A stretch of DNA of 64,000 nucleotides from contig AP026540.1 in NCBI GenBank assembly GCA_026075535.2, positions 5,146,001 to 5,210,000 on the forward strand, given 5' to 3'. The DNA comes from Tricholoma matsutake (Eukaryota > Basidiomycota > Agaricomycetes > Agaricales > Tricholomataceae). Both the position numbers and the translations under genes were made by a program. The notes under the pieces are model-generated. The model was not told where the DNA came from, did no database searches, and worked only from the letters and a program-made list of their open reading frames with translations. Shown here piece by piece: positions 1 through 10,500 of this stretch (positions are counted from its first letter, which is position 1; every line of letters begins with the position of its first letter).

Positions 1-825
1 AGTCTGGGAAAAAGGATGGGCTTCGGCATGGAAAAGAGCAGTGGAGAGTGAGTTCAAAGTAAGAGGCGATAGTGAGGGCAATGACAGAGTGCTCACGGCC
101 GGCACGCTTGTTCGGAGGTGTGGAGGGGGAGGAGAAGCTGGTAAAGTCTGAAATGTCGGGCTGGACAGGTTTGTGGGTGGACGAGCTGTAGTGACTAATG
201 TTGGTATTCCATCCTGTTTCGAGTTCCCACCAGAGAAGGTAGAGGCGCGATGGGGATGAGGAAGAAAGCTCTGCTGGATTGGGGACATTGTGAACTGGTG
301 CGATTGAGATCTGTGAGGAGATACACGATCCATCGATCCATGTGTTGCGACATTTCCTCGAGAAGAGGACGAGGCATGAACTTCGTGACGCCGGTCATAA
401 GAGGACAGTGATGTACCGTAAAACTCGGAGGCATCAGAATCGATAGGGCTTGTAGAAGAGCTGATGACGCTTGGCGGGAGAGTCGGTTTGAATACCGGCA
501 CTGGTTGCACAATAGCATTAGGAGGAGAATTAGGTGGTGTTGGAAGAGACGACCTAAATATTATTGACTCTGGTGTAGAGGAGTGCAGCGAAGAATTGCC
601 AGCAGCCCTCACGGAGCATGCATATAGTTGCTGTGCAAAGGAGAGCCCGGATGGTTGCGAGTGAACAGAAGGAACTCGAGGATATAATGAACTCGAGGAA
701 GCAAATTCACGTAGGCTCCTGTCCCTCTGAATTCCAGGATTCGAATATTCCTGAATAGATGGACTTTCTCCTCGGATCGGCCCAAGGGGATGAGTGGAGG
801 AGACATGGGGTGGTTTAACATTCAT
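1..825 (-). CDS. Ser/Pro-rich protein, 3' end outside the window
   Basis: A single frame stays open for 275 codons from an ATG at 825 down to base 1, with no stop, so the gene continues past the left edge. The product is low complexity: Ser, Pro and Thr dominate, with repeated SP/TP pairs and no recognisable fold in the visible part. Such composition is common in disordered N-terminal halves of fungal transcription factors, signalling or cytoskeletal proteins, but nothing here decides between them. The ATG at 825 is the first in frame; an upstream exon cannot be excluded because the region above it is also open to interpretation. The 3' neighbour is unknown. Frame integrity over 825 bases supports a real gene; the function is not recognised. 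Confidence 0.55.
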   Translation of the reverse strand, partial: MNVKPPHVSSTHPLGPIRGESPSIQEYSNPGIQRDRSLREFASSSSLYPRVPSVHSQPSGLSFAQQLYACSVRAAGNSSLHSSTPESIIFRSSLPTPPNSPPNAIVQPVPVFKPTLPPSVISSSTSPIDSDASEFYGTSLSSYDRRHEVHASSSSRGNVATHGSMDRVSPHRSQSHQFTMSPIQQSFLPHPHRASTFSGGNSKQDGIPTLVTTARPPTNLSSPTFQTLPASPPPPHLRTSVPAVSTLSLPSLSPLTLNSLSTALFHAEAHPFSQT

Positions 826-1397
826 GCATATGTAGTACCTATAACGCCCAAACGCGTCGTTAGTGGTACAATCATATAAAAATATTCAAAACGTGCTACC
901 AAGTCTTATTCCTGCCAAAGAAAATACCCATCAGCAACGACCGCATCGACCAATTGATGAAGCTCACTGAGAATTATAATGCTGATTCCATCCTGAAGGC
1001 AGTGGTCGCGAATCAGGATTCACCGGCTGCTGCATTACTCCAATCGACTGGCTGTCGAAGAGGATGGTGGAAATATTGATACAGCAACCTATGGCGCCCT
1101 TTATAAGTCTACTTTTATCATGGACAGCCGTCATGTCGAGACGTAGACCCTATGAAGATGATGATCATTTGTTGACCTGTCAGAATATCCTTGATCGTGA
1201 TACGCCTGGTTTGCCAGCCCATGCCTCACCAATGGTAACAGCACCTGAAGAGGCAGCGCAATCTATTGCAGAGCCTTGTGGTAATCGTGTAGAGTGTCAC
1301 GTATGATATCGATCAGAAGGTGATGATCCACTTGACAATTGATGGTTTCGTATTTCCGAATATGGAATCTTACAGCGCCACTGATGTTCCAAGTGCA
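826..1397. other. Gap with possible decayed coding sequence
   Basis: No intact gene is visible between the Ser/Pro-rich gene and the inverted-repeat element. On the plus strand, about 940-1306, short open stretches in different frames read like protein (Asp/Glu/Ala/Pro-rich) but are broken by stops and frame changes. This could be a remnant of a gene into which the neighbouring element inserted, or chance. No family is recognised. Confidence 0.25.
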
Positions 1398-1729
1398 GAT
1401 ACTATGGCACCCAACGGGTCTGAATTCTCCCAGGGTGTCTGAATTTCGATTTTCTTATTTTATATTCTTGCGCTGACCTTCCGGAGTTTTACGGAATTTC
1501 ATCACATAGTACTCATGTATATACATATAATTTTACTAAGGAATTCAAAGTGTAGAAGCAATCGAAAAATAGTAGCCGGAGTAACCAGTCAGTGATTTTG
1601 ATGCAAACACTTTGCTCACGACTTCATACTCTACTCCGGGTGCTCAATAAAAATTTACAGGCTACCTATACCAGACTGAAATATGGCTTCATGCCCAATT
1701 TAAGTTGCCGGTGCAGTATGCCTGTGCTT
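1398..1729 (+). repeat. Left terminal inverted repeat
   Basis: This is the left arm of the element. It is a near-perfect inverted copy of 2677-3008, identical for about the first 184 bases from the outer end and diverging towards the inside. It contains AT-rich subterminal sequence but no open frame of interest. Confidence 0.85.
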
Positions 1730-1935
1730 GGGAGGGGAGAAGACATTTTGTCTCTTTTGTCACACTTTGTCACAATTAGATTTGCTCTCCGCCGCGTCGT
1801 CAACCGCCACCTCATTCGAACACGCAAAACCACGACAACTATTTGAATTGAAGTATATACAACTATGTATAAAGTAAGGTATGACCTAGAGGATGAAATA
1901 AATGAAATATATACTGATGATTAGCTTGGAATGAG

Positions 1936-2579
1936 TTATAGAATTGAGGTATGAGCTAGATTGGTACTTATGGGCTGGGGAGGTGAATGTATGTTCGAAA
2001 GTGAGTGCAAAGGTGGGTATAATGGAGAATGGTTGGTGTGGTAATGCTGATGAAGTGTTCCCGGGGGGTAGAAATTGATTTGAGGATGATTTGGTTGGAC
2101 AGCAGTGAAAGTGCTGTGTGATGTACTTGGACCAGCATTTGGCAGGTTTGCGACATTAGCAGTGAGCGGGAATCCTGAGTGTGATGCAGCTTGAGATGCC
2201 GAAGGGGTATGTGATGAATTTTCAGAAGTTTGGGGCTGGGTAGTGCCGTTTGTGTCAATTCGCCGCCTGTGAGCACGGTTGAACAGCCCTGTAAACCTTT
2301 CACTATCGCGAAGGCGTGGATGTGAGTCAAAGAAGGTATTGATTCTACGAATCAATACCTCCTTCGTACCTTCCTCAGCGAGGGAAAGTGCCCCTGCAAT
2401 CTCCCTCCAGGCTTGTGGATGTTGAGAAAGCGAGCCCGAAGAGTAGAATAAGGAATGTTGAGATCACAAGCTGTCTGTTTGACATTGATCTTAATGCCAT
2501 TGCGTTTCTCGCGGATAATGCGGCGGCAGCCCTCTTTGAGCAGCTCCTCAGTCTCATGCCGCGCGCGCTCTGATGGCAT
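1936..2579 (-). pseudogene. HTH (CENP-B/psq-type) protein of the element, frame broken
   Basis: Two overlapping minus-strand frames (2579-2352, then an open -1 frame down to 1936) together read as one HTH protein. The first has a basic helix-turn-helix of the psq/CENP-B/Tc5 kind, with the motif ACDLNIPYSTLRARF near residue 37. The family usually continues with a LSLAEE-type segment that starts the second domain; that segment is present here, but in the -1 frame, starting around 2388 next to a GGGG run. After it come INTFFDSHPRLRD and a Ser/Pro/His-rich tail ending at 1936. The shift could be a mutation, a sequencing error or a frameshift site. A perfect 12-bp inverted repeat (2334-2360) lies across the junction. 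There is no transposase catalytic core. The HTH call is fairly sure; the function in the element is inferred. Confidence 0.6.
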
Positions 2580-2676
2580 GCGTGAGGCCTGAATTCAGAA
2601 AACGCGTAAATGTCAAAACGTTTCTGGCGGAGCCTGAATTTCAGTGTGCTGTGTCACGCTTCCTTTCCTTCCTTGT

Positions 2677-3008
2677 AAGCACAGGCGCACTGCACCGGGA
2701 ACTCAAAATTAGTATGCGGCCATGTTTCAGTCCAGTATAGGTGGCCTGTAAATTTTTTCTGAGCACTCAGAGTGGAGTATGAAGTTGTGAGCAAAATAGT
2801 TACATCAAAATCACTGACTGATCACTCCGGCTACTATTTTTCGATTGCTTCTACACTTTGAATTCCTTAGTAAAATTATATGTATATACATGAGTACTAT
2901 GTGATGAAATTCCGTAAAACTCCGGAAGGTCAGCGCAAGAATATAAAATAAGAAAATCGAAATTCAGACACCCTGGGAGAATTCAGACCCGTTGGGTGCC
3001 ATAGTATC
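2677..3008 (-). repeat. Right terminal inverted repeat
   Basis: This is the right arm, the inverted partner of 1398-1729. Divergence between the arms rises inward, as expected if the outer ends are kept by transposase recognition or if the copy inserted recently and the inner parts are older differences. Confidence 0.85.
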
Positions 3009-3564
3009 AATTTTATGAAGCAACCTCAAACATACTCAGGGAGTCGGCTAATCAATATGTTCTTGAACAGAGGAGCATTGCTCACCGACTTCAAAGCTAG
3101 GATTGGATTGGTCTACAAAACAGTTTTATTTGGACAGGTGCTTAGTTGGCGAAATCCTTGACTTGGACTCGAGCTCTTTAAATTTGCTGCCGCGGGTTCC
3201 TTCGACCTATAAAACACTAGGATACACAATTTAATTTAGTAGATACACGTAAAGATGGATGATTTATCATGTGAGTATCGTAATAATCGAGAAGTAAATA
3301 AGAAAGATACAAGTTTCAAACGAGTCATCAGAGGAGAAAGAAACGCGTACTTTACAGAAGAAAAAGGGGTGAAGCGATAAGACGAACACCTTAAAATAAT
3401 TTATATTATATTTGTTGTCCCTGCCGTCCGAGTCTAAGAGCTAGAAAGACGGAAGACCATGGTAAGCATCGACAGACCACGCCAAAAATACAGACTTGAC
3501 ATACCGCCAGTCAGTATTATGACAGCGAGCTCGATGACGATGGGAGAGACGGCATCATCCACAG
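3009..3564. other. Gap downstream of the phosphatase gene
   Basis: AT-rich sequence between the right arm of the element and the stop codon of the PTP gene. It should contain the 3' UTR and poly(A) region of that minus-strand gene. I see no gene in it. Confidence 0.5.
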
Positions 3565-6500
3565 CTACAAATGCGATCCAGTCACCGAAGCCGACACCGA
3601 ATCTGCCCCCTGCCCAGTCTGATAGTAGTTCTGACCTTGGCTCTGCTTATGGAACGCCCCAGTCCTTTGATCCGAGTTCAATGCCCTCTCACTCGGACGC
3701 GTCTGTTTCCTTTTGATGCTCGGTCGTTTCGAAAGCAGCACCTCACCCTTTTTGCCTTCTTTGAGCAACTCCGTTGGGCTTGCTCCGCGCTTGCCAGTCG
3801 ACGACGTGGAGGCCATCGATATCTCACTCGCATTGGTTGACATGGTCAACGAAGGCCGAACTACAGACGGCACGAGTGGAGGCGCAACTGTAACACTTGG
3901 TGTTGGACAGTCCTCATTCAAAAAGGAACTGCTAGCCCTCCCGACAACCGAGTGGCTTTTGGTGGCAGACACACCAACGACAACTTCCGTTTCCTGCTCC
4001 CTCTTCCGTTCCTCATCCACGATCAACAACGCCCCTTCAATGATCGCTGCATGCACAAACACATATTGCCGCAAACTCTGACACAAGCTCATTCTCTGTT
4101 CGCGCATATCCTGCACCACCTCCCATATAGGCTCCTCAAACGAGCTCAGCAGGGCGGGTGAGTTCAGATCATGCAGCCGTCGTGGCTCTTTATAATCCAC
4201 CGTTGAACCGCGTGGCTCCTCTGCCAACCTATCGGGTGCCTGTTCAAGTGACAATGATGGATGGGGCAAGAAAGGGGAGAATTTTGAAAGGCTACGATGT
4301 GGATCAAGGGTTGATCGTGTGTATATTTGAGATGATGAAGACGCAGCTTCATTTTCGTCTCCGGCTGAAGCCATCGTCTGCAAAGGAAAGGGGCCCTCGT
4401 CACTCGATGGTCCAATAAGACCTGCTTGAGCGAGGCGTGCCTTATGCTTGCTTTTTCGTCTACCCGCTAACCGAGGCATCGACAACTTAGCAAGTGGAGA
4501 TGGCCCAACACCGCTCAGATGGGATATGTTCTTCAAATGCGTATGTGGCGCAGATAAAGTCCTTGGCCTGCCTAGACTTTCCACCCTTCCATGGTCCGCT
4601 TCCCTCATATTCTCCTGCCCCTCCTCAGACACAGCTCCACTACCTATGCTCAAAGGCGATTCCGTCCTCTTTACCAACCCAACGAGCTTTTCTTCCTCTG
4701 AGGAACCAGAAACTGATGTCCCAAGGGATGAACTCTGTTTCGGGATACGCTGTAACCCTAGACTTCCCGAATCATCCGAGTCAGTCGGAAGCGAAGACGA
4801 GGACGATGACGAGACTTTCTTGAACGGGGGACGGAAATGATGGTTGTGGTTGTGATGGCTAACAAGCGGGACAATCGGCGAAACCGAACTGTGCACAGCG
4901 GTGGCAGCGAAAGAAGTGCGACCCGTCTGATCCGACACATCTTGAGCCCACTCTCTTGTTGAAGCACTGCCTACATGTGGTCCCTTTTCGCCATCAGCTG
5001 GCATGGGTATCCTAGGTATATCCCCTCCCATCGTTTTAGGAACAACAACAACGGGGACGTGCATGATCAACCCTACACGTGCTCCCACATTGGCATTCTG
5101 CCCTTCCCCGCCTGCTGAGACCGGAATAGGCACGGTCATCATACCATCCACCCCCTGACTCACATCCTCATCAATATCCATTGGGTCCTGCGCCTCTCTC
5201 TGCTGGCCCTGGCCCTTTCTCATTTCCCTCCTCACTGCGTCAAGTACTGCGTCAACAGCGATAAACCCACCGGTTCTCCCGACACCCGCACTACAGTGCA
5301 GCAGCACTGGGCGCCTTTCCTTCCCCCCGAGAGCATGTTTCGAAATCCCAGTTTGTTCATCCAGATTCCTAGTTGCACTCTCCAGCGCCGTGTTATCAGA
5401 GCTCTCGCCTCTACCATCCCAGGTCTCGTCAACAGCCTTTTCAACTTCTTTTACCAGACCCAGTATCCCTCTCGCATCATCAGGCACATTCATATCTGGC
5501 CACTCCAGGTACTGCAACTGCACTACCTTTCGTGCGCCCACATGGGGGTATCGGCCATGTGAAAGTTCAAAAGTCCGCTTGATCGTCGTGATAGGCTTTC
5601 GCCGGTGCCTATGCGCGGATAGCGGGTCCGTCGACAGAGGGTGGGAAGGTTCCGAACGGTGAGGTATGGCAGCCCCAAAGAAGCCGGAACCCTGCGTTTG
5701 TGGTCCATGCTCAGGTAGACTAACCTTTGATACAAGCTTTAATGTGAGTGGGCCAAATGACCTCTCTCGTCCCTCTTCCTCAACCCAGTACGCCCCACAC
5801 TTGACTGCCAACCCCTCTACTTCCTTGGTGAGCATTACTATGACATGCACGTTCTGTTCCCAGCATAGCCTACATCCAAATGATTAATAACATGAAGAGA
5901 GGCAAGGGCAAGTAACTTTACCGCCAGAAATCGTTGAAAGTTGCCTCCAACGGACCTTGGGTCGCGATGTACCTTTTCGAAGTTCCCAGAGGCTGTACAT
6001 AGGACGCATTGACGTAATCATCATTGTCTGCATCATCCGCATCACGCATGACAGATTGGGCATCTGTTTTTTCACTTCTGCAATGTAAGCGCACACGGGC
6101 ATGTTCGAATGGCCATATATGCCGATATCTATATCGATAAACACTTGGCTGGACAGGAGAAAAAGCAAAAAAACGGACCTATTCTTGGACCCTTTCTCGA
6201 CACCGGCTGTGATACTGTAGGGGAATGTGAAACTAGGTTGATTAGCGCCATGATTCAAGAAGCCGCTCTCCCTTGAGTGACGTTCCATCACGCTCATAAG
6301 ACGGCGCTGTTCAGCGAGTTCTATACGATAAAATTGCATAGCTAGGGCCTCAGTACCTTCGTCAATATCGGCTTGGTCAGCGTTAGTGTCCGAGTCGGAA
6401 GTATCCTCTGATGAGGAAGACGAGGGGACAACGGAGAATGGGGGACGATGGTTCAGAGAAAGGGGATGGTGGTGAGGCCTAGGGGCACGCTGAGCTTTTT

Positions 6501-7368
6501 TTGCAATGCCTTGTAGCCATTTAAAGGGTAAATCTGGGATGCGCCTGTGAACGCGACGTGGTAGATGGAGGGGGATACGTTCAGTGATACCATGTGAGAG
6601 TTCGACATTCTGGCGGATAGCGTCAAAGAAGGGGTTGAATGCAGGCCGTGATGTGGGGAGGGGAATGGACATTGAAGGGTTTGTGCGATGTTTGTGGACC
6701 GTGGTTGAGGATAAGGAAAATGCGGACATGGGTAAATGTCTGGGGCGCAAGATAGGGATGGAAGGAGAGAAGGAAGATGTTGATAGGGAGGGTCTATCTT
6801 CATCGTCATCTAGGTCAGGGTCAGGGGTAGGAGAATGAGTATCAAGGAGGTCTCTGCGGTCGCGCCATATAGCTTGGAAACCACCCTGTATCCAAACAAG
6901 GTCACGATTAAAGCCAGCATTCTTGAATTTGCGGAGAAGGCCAGAAATATTTGATGGGTCCGCAATGGATGTAGCATCTGTATCATAGACGATGATACGA
7001 GAAGCTGAGGGCCAAGAATCGAAACGAGTACGAGCAGAGAGAGAAGGTAGCATTTCAGATAAACGAGTAAGGGTGAAGAGGGGACGCTTGAGAAGAGTCG
7101 AAGGGACAGAAAGAGACAAGGCTCGAGGTAAACGAGCAGAAGAATGAGCAGCATGAGGTCGTATATCCAGGATAAGTGTACCAGCATCATTTAGGAACGT
7201 ATCAAGATCATTTGGAGTGACAGCCAATGCAGTCATTGGAGAAGGAAGGTTGATATTGGATGGCTTATAACGAGAAGCAATAGCATTAGCAAAGGCGTCA
7301 ACGTCGTCTTTACCGGTGAGGGCAGTGCCTTGGGCACTGTCATTCACAGCGCTGAAATAATCCATCAT
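3565..7368 (-). CDS. Protein tyrosine phosphatase with N-terminal rhodanese domain (Pyp1/Ptp2-like)
   Basis: Three exons fit exactly: 7368-6179, 6128-5922 and 5869-3565 (introns of 50 and 52 nt), giving 1233 residues. Residues about 50-175 form a rhodanese/CDC25-like domain; its active-site loop has Asp where an active enzyme has Cys, so it is probably a MAP-kinase docking module, as in fission yeast Pyp1/Pyp2 and budding yeast Ptp2/3. The PTP domain starts near residue 395 (DYVNASYV, FWRLCWEQN), with the WPD loop (LEWPDMNVP), the P-loop HCSAGVGRTGG near residue 657 with its catalytic Cys, and the Q-loop VQDMREQRMSL near residue 1052. About 350 extra residues rich in Ser and Gly lie between P-loop and Q-loop. 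The likely role is dephosphorylating stress or mating MAP kinases. The start codon lies next to a 43-base poly(dT) tract in its leader. Confidence 0.9.
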
Positions 7369-7376
7369 GGTTCGTA

Positions 7377-7377
<1 letters not shown>

Positions 7378-7420
<43 letters not shown>
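7378..7420. repeat. 43-bp poly(dA:dT) tract
   Basis: An uninterrupted run of 43 A on the plus strand, 9 bases upstream of the PTP start codon and between that gene and the 3' end of TOP2. It would be a T-run in the PTP transcript leader or promoter. Such tracts exclude nucleosomes in fungi; the exact length may vary or be misassembled. Confidence 0.9.
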
Positions 7421-7421
<1 letters not shown>

Positions 7422-7508
7422 GATAACTCTAATACAATGTATTTTCCCACGCCTACGTCATATCACTCAGTACATCAAAATTATGTAATCAATTCAACAC
7501 TAATAGTT

Positions 7509-10500
7509 TCATCTTTTCTTACTCTTTGGCAATACAAGTTCATCAGAATCAGAGTCAGTCTCCATCGGCGGCTTCCTCTTGGGTGCTGGCTTCACCACCT
7601 CAATCTCATCGTCTGATTCAAAATAGTCCTTGATCGTCTTCTTGGCCGCCGCCTTGCGCTTCGGTGCAGGCGCAACCCTCTCTTCCACATCCATATCATC
7701 AGAAGAAGTCTCGTCCTTGACCGGCTTCTTGGCCGCCGCCTTGCGCTTTGGTGCAGGCGCAACCCTTTCTTCCATATCATCAGAAGATGTCTCATCCTTG
7801 ACCGGCTTTTTGGCCGCCGCCTTGCGCTTCGGCGCAGGCGCCGCCTTCTCTTCCACATCCATACCATCGTCAGAAGTCTCATCCTTGACCGCCTTCTTCA
7901 CTGCAGCCTTCCGTTTCCGAGCCGCAGCTTCCTCATCACTAGCCTTCTGCACAGGTGCTGCCTTCGACGGTACCTTTCGCTTCGCTGCTGCTGCTGCTGC
8001 CTTGATGGGCTTGAAATCGTCGTCGTCAGAGTCATGTCGCCCTCCAATGGATTTCCGCGTTTGCAATACCGCCTGCTTTCGCTTGACCTTCTTGCCTTTC
8101 CCATCTGTTTCTGCAGCACGGGCAAACTCGGCACAGTCTTCCTATACAAATCAGGCATTGCATATCAGCATTCTGGCTCATCCTTCAGTAAATCACAGAA
8201 CGGACCTCCCATGCTTTGAGGAATTCATCGAGGTCAATGTTCCATACATCTTTCGGGGACTTCTCGAGTAGCGTTAGAAGCTCTTTCTCCTTCTCGTTGG
8301 CTTGCACGCGAAGCTTCTCGATCTTCTCTTTCGTCAAACTCCATATAGCCATCCCCAACAAATAATCAAAATCAGCGTCACTACCAGGCTCGTCTTCCTT
8401 CTCCTCGTCCTCTCCAGCCTCTTCCGTCTCTCCCGCTTGCTTGGCATTGGCTACTTTCGGGAACGGCCTGAAATTGTGTTTACGCAAATCCACAACAATG
8501 TCTGCCTTCTTGCGATTGGAGACCACAAGCTGCTTGTCAACGATCATTTGGATAAACCGAGCTTGGTTGGTAAGTTTCTCGAACGCGTTTTGAATTTCAT
8601 TCGCCAGATAATCCTGCGGTTCGAATTTTGAGCAACGTACAATTCGATCGCCATTGTCATACCTTGCGCTTCTGGTAGTACGCGAGACGCATAGGGTAAA
8701 AGGCTTCCAGAATCTCCTCGGGAGAATCATACTTTTTGATCTTGCCATCAAAGTCAAAACAAATCATGTTGCCTGTGTTGATTTTCCCCGTGAGCTTGAA
8801 GAACTCCAGGAGACCTTGCTGCTCAGCCTTTTCCAGTTCCTTTGTGCCCATAGTAATCACGAAATGCACGTTAGTGTTGTCATGGTGCTCTTTGTAATCC
8901 TAAAACATGTTCAGATTGGCGCGTATGAATTCATCCGCACAATCTCACCTTGATACTACCTTCACCTTTCTCGCCACCAATCATTGTTTCCAAATCAGCC
9001 TTGTACTTTTCAGTCCACACATGGATTGGAAGCTCGGTGATTTCGACAGTGGTATCGTTAAGCTTGCGGATAACACCCGTCACGTCATACTTGTGTTTTG
9101 CCACAAGTTTGATCTCGCCTTTAAACCCTCGCCACCAAGGAGTCATGGGCACCGTTTCTTCACCATTCATCAATTTGCGAAGGTTATTGACAATGTCGAC
9201 TGGGTTGTAACACGGGACAGATGTGCTCCAGCCTGGACAATAGCGTGAACGATCAGACGGCGATGTGGCCAAGAGAAATTGACTTACCTGTGCCGATACC
9301 TTCCGCCCCGTTTATCAAAACCAGTGGCACAATAGGCATGTACCATTCCGGTTCAATAAGCGCGTTATCCTCCTTCTGGGTTTTCAACAAGGCGTCGTCC
9401 GCAGGGTTGAATATAATCCTCGAGATTCGTGTAGGCTCAGTGAATATGTACCTCGGGGAGGCATGATTTTTGCCGCCCTGTTCACGTGTCCCATACTGAC
9501 CTCTTGGGTCCAACAAACTGAGATTGTTGCTCCCGACGAAATTCTGGGCCAAATTGATGATCGTCTGCGCCAAGCTGACCTCGCCATGATGGTACGCTGC
9601 TTGCTCTCCGATGTAACCCACCAGTTGTGCGACCTTTGTGAGCAAGTCAAACCGAGCGTCATGCAATCTTAATAATCCTCATGACAGACCTTGATTTCTT
9701 TCTTCAATTTACGCTTGAAGCAAGCCCAGATGACTTTCCTCTGACCAGGTTTTAACCCATCTGCAACACACGGTATGGAACGAATGTTATCCGCCATTGA
9801 AAACAGAATCAGCTCCTTGTTGATAAACTCTGAGTAAGGAATTTCCTCTAATCGATGATCCAAGTAGGTTCCCGGCTTAAGCCTATGTCAGCTCCCAAAG
9901 GATAATGACAATACACAAATCGGGCTGACCTTGAACTGGCGCAGCCATTCCTTTCTATCGTCTGCTTTCTTCTTGCTAAATGCAAGATCGATGAGCTCCT
10001 TGTCGCCTTCTTGGGTGGGAGCAAAGGGAATCATGTGTTTCTTCATATGACTGAAATAGTCCCGGGCGTCGGCGTCGGTACTCGTTCCGAGACCCTGTGC
10101 GTAGTGTTAAAGCGAGAAAGGACTAGAAAGCTGTTACCAGACCTTGAAGTATTTGCTATCCCATTTTTTCGCGTTTGGGGTTTCCTCCAGCCACTGTTCG
10201 TATTCCGGAATGGTAAAGAAATCGCGTCGTTGGTTTCCTCTCGTGACCTACTCACAAGATTCAGCACACTAAAGGCTGGAGAAACAATCAAGATCTTACT
10301 CTAACGATTGGGGTCACGAACTCGACAAGGAACTCCGGCAGTTTGAGCAAGGAAGGGTAGAAGTGATCTAAGAAATTGATAAGAAGCCCTTTGATATGGG
10401 ATCCATCGTGATCCTGTATTACGATGTCATTAAAATACAATCAGCTAAACAGTGAACACACTTGATCCGTCATAATCATGAGTCGACCATACCGCAGAGT

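Larger units (their letters stand above)
1398..3008. mobile_element. 1.6 kb element with 332-bp terminal inverted repeats
   Basis: The segment is bounded by two inverted copies: the left arm 1398-1729 matches the reverse complement of 2677-3008. The outer approximately 184 bases are identical, and the inner part is roughly 80% identical with a few small changes. The ends read CTATGGCACCC inward, and a TA dinucleotide sits outside each end (1400-1401 and 3005-3006), consistent with a TA target duplication, as used by Tc1/mariner/pogo elements. No longer flanking direct repeat is seen. The centre carries a minus-strand gene with a CENP-B/psq-type helix-turn-helix but no DDE transposase catalytic domain, so the element is probably non-autonomous or moved by another enzyme. 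The arms are far longer than those of ordinary pogo elements, so the superfamily assignment is an inference. Confidence 0.75.

Noticed and set aside
7630..8271. Long plus-strand open frame opposite the TOP2 C-terminus
   Set aside because: It is the antisense of the Lys/Ala repeat region; the repeat keeps it open by composition only.
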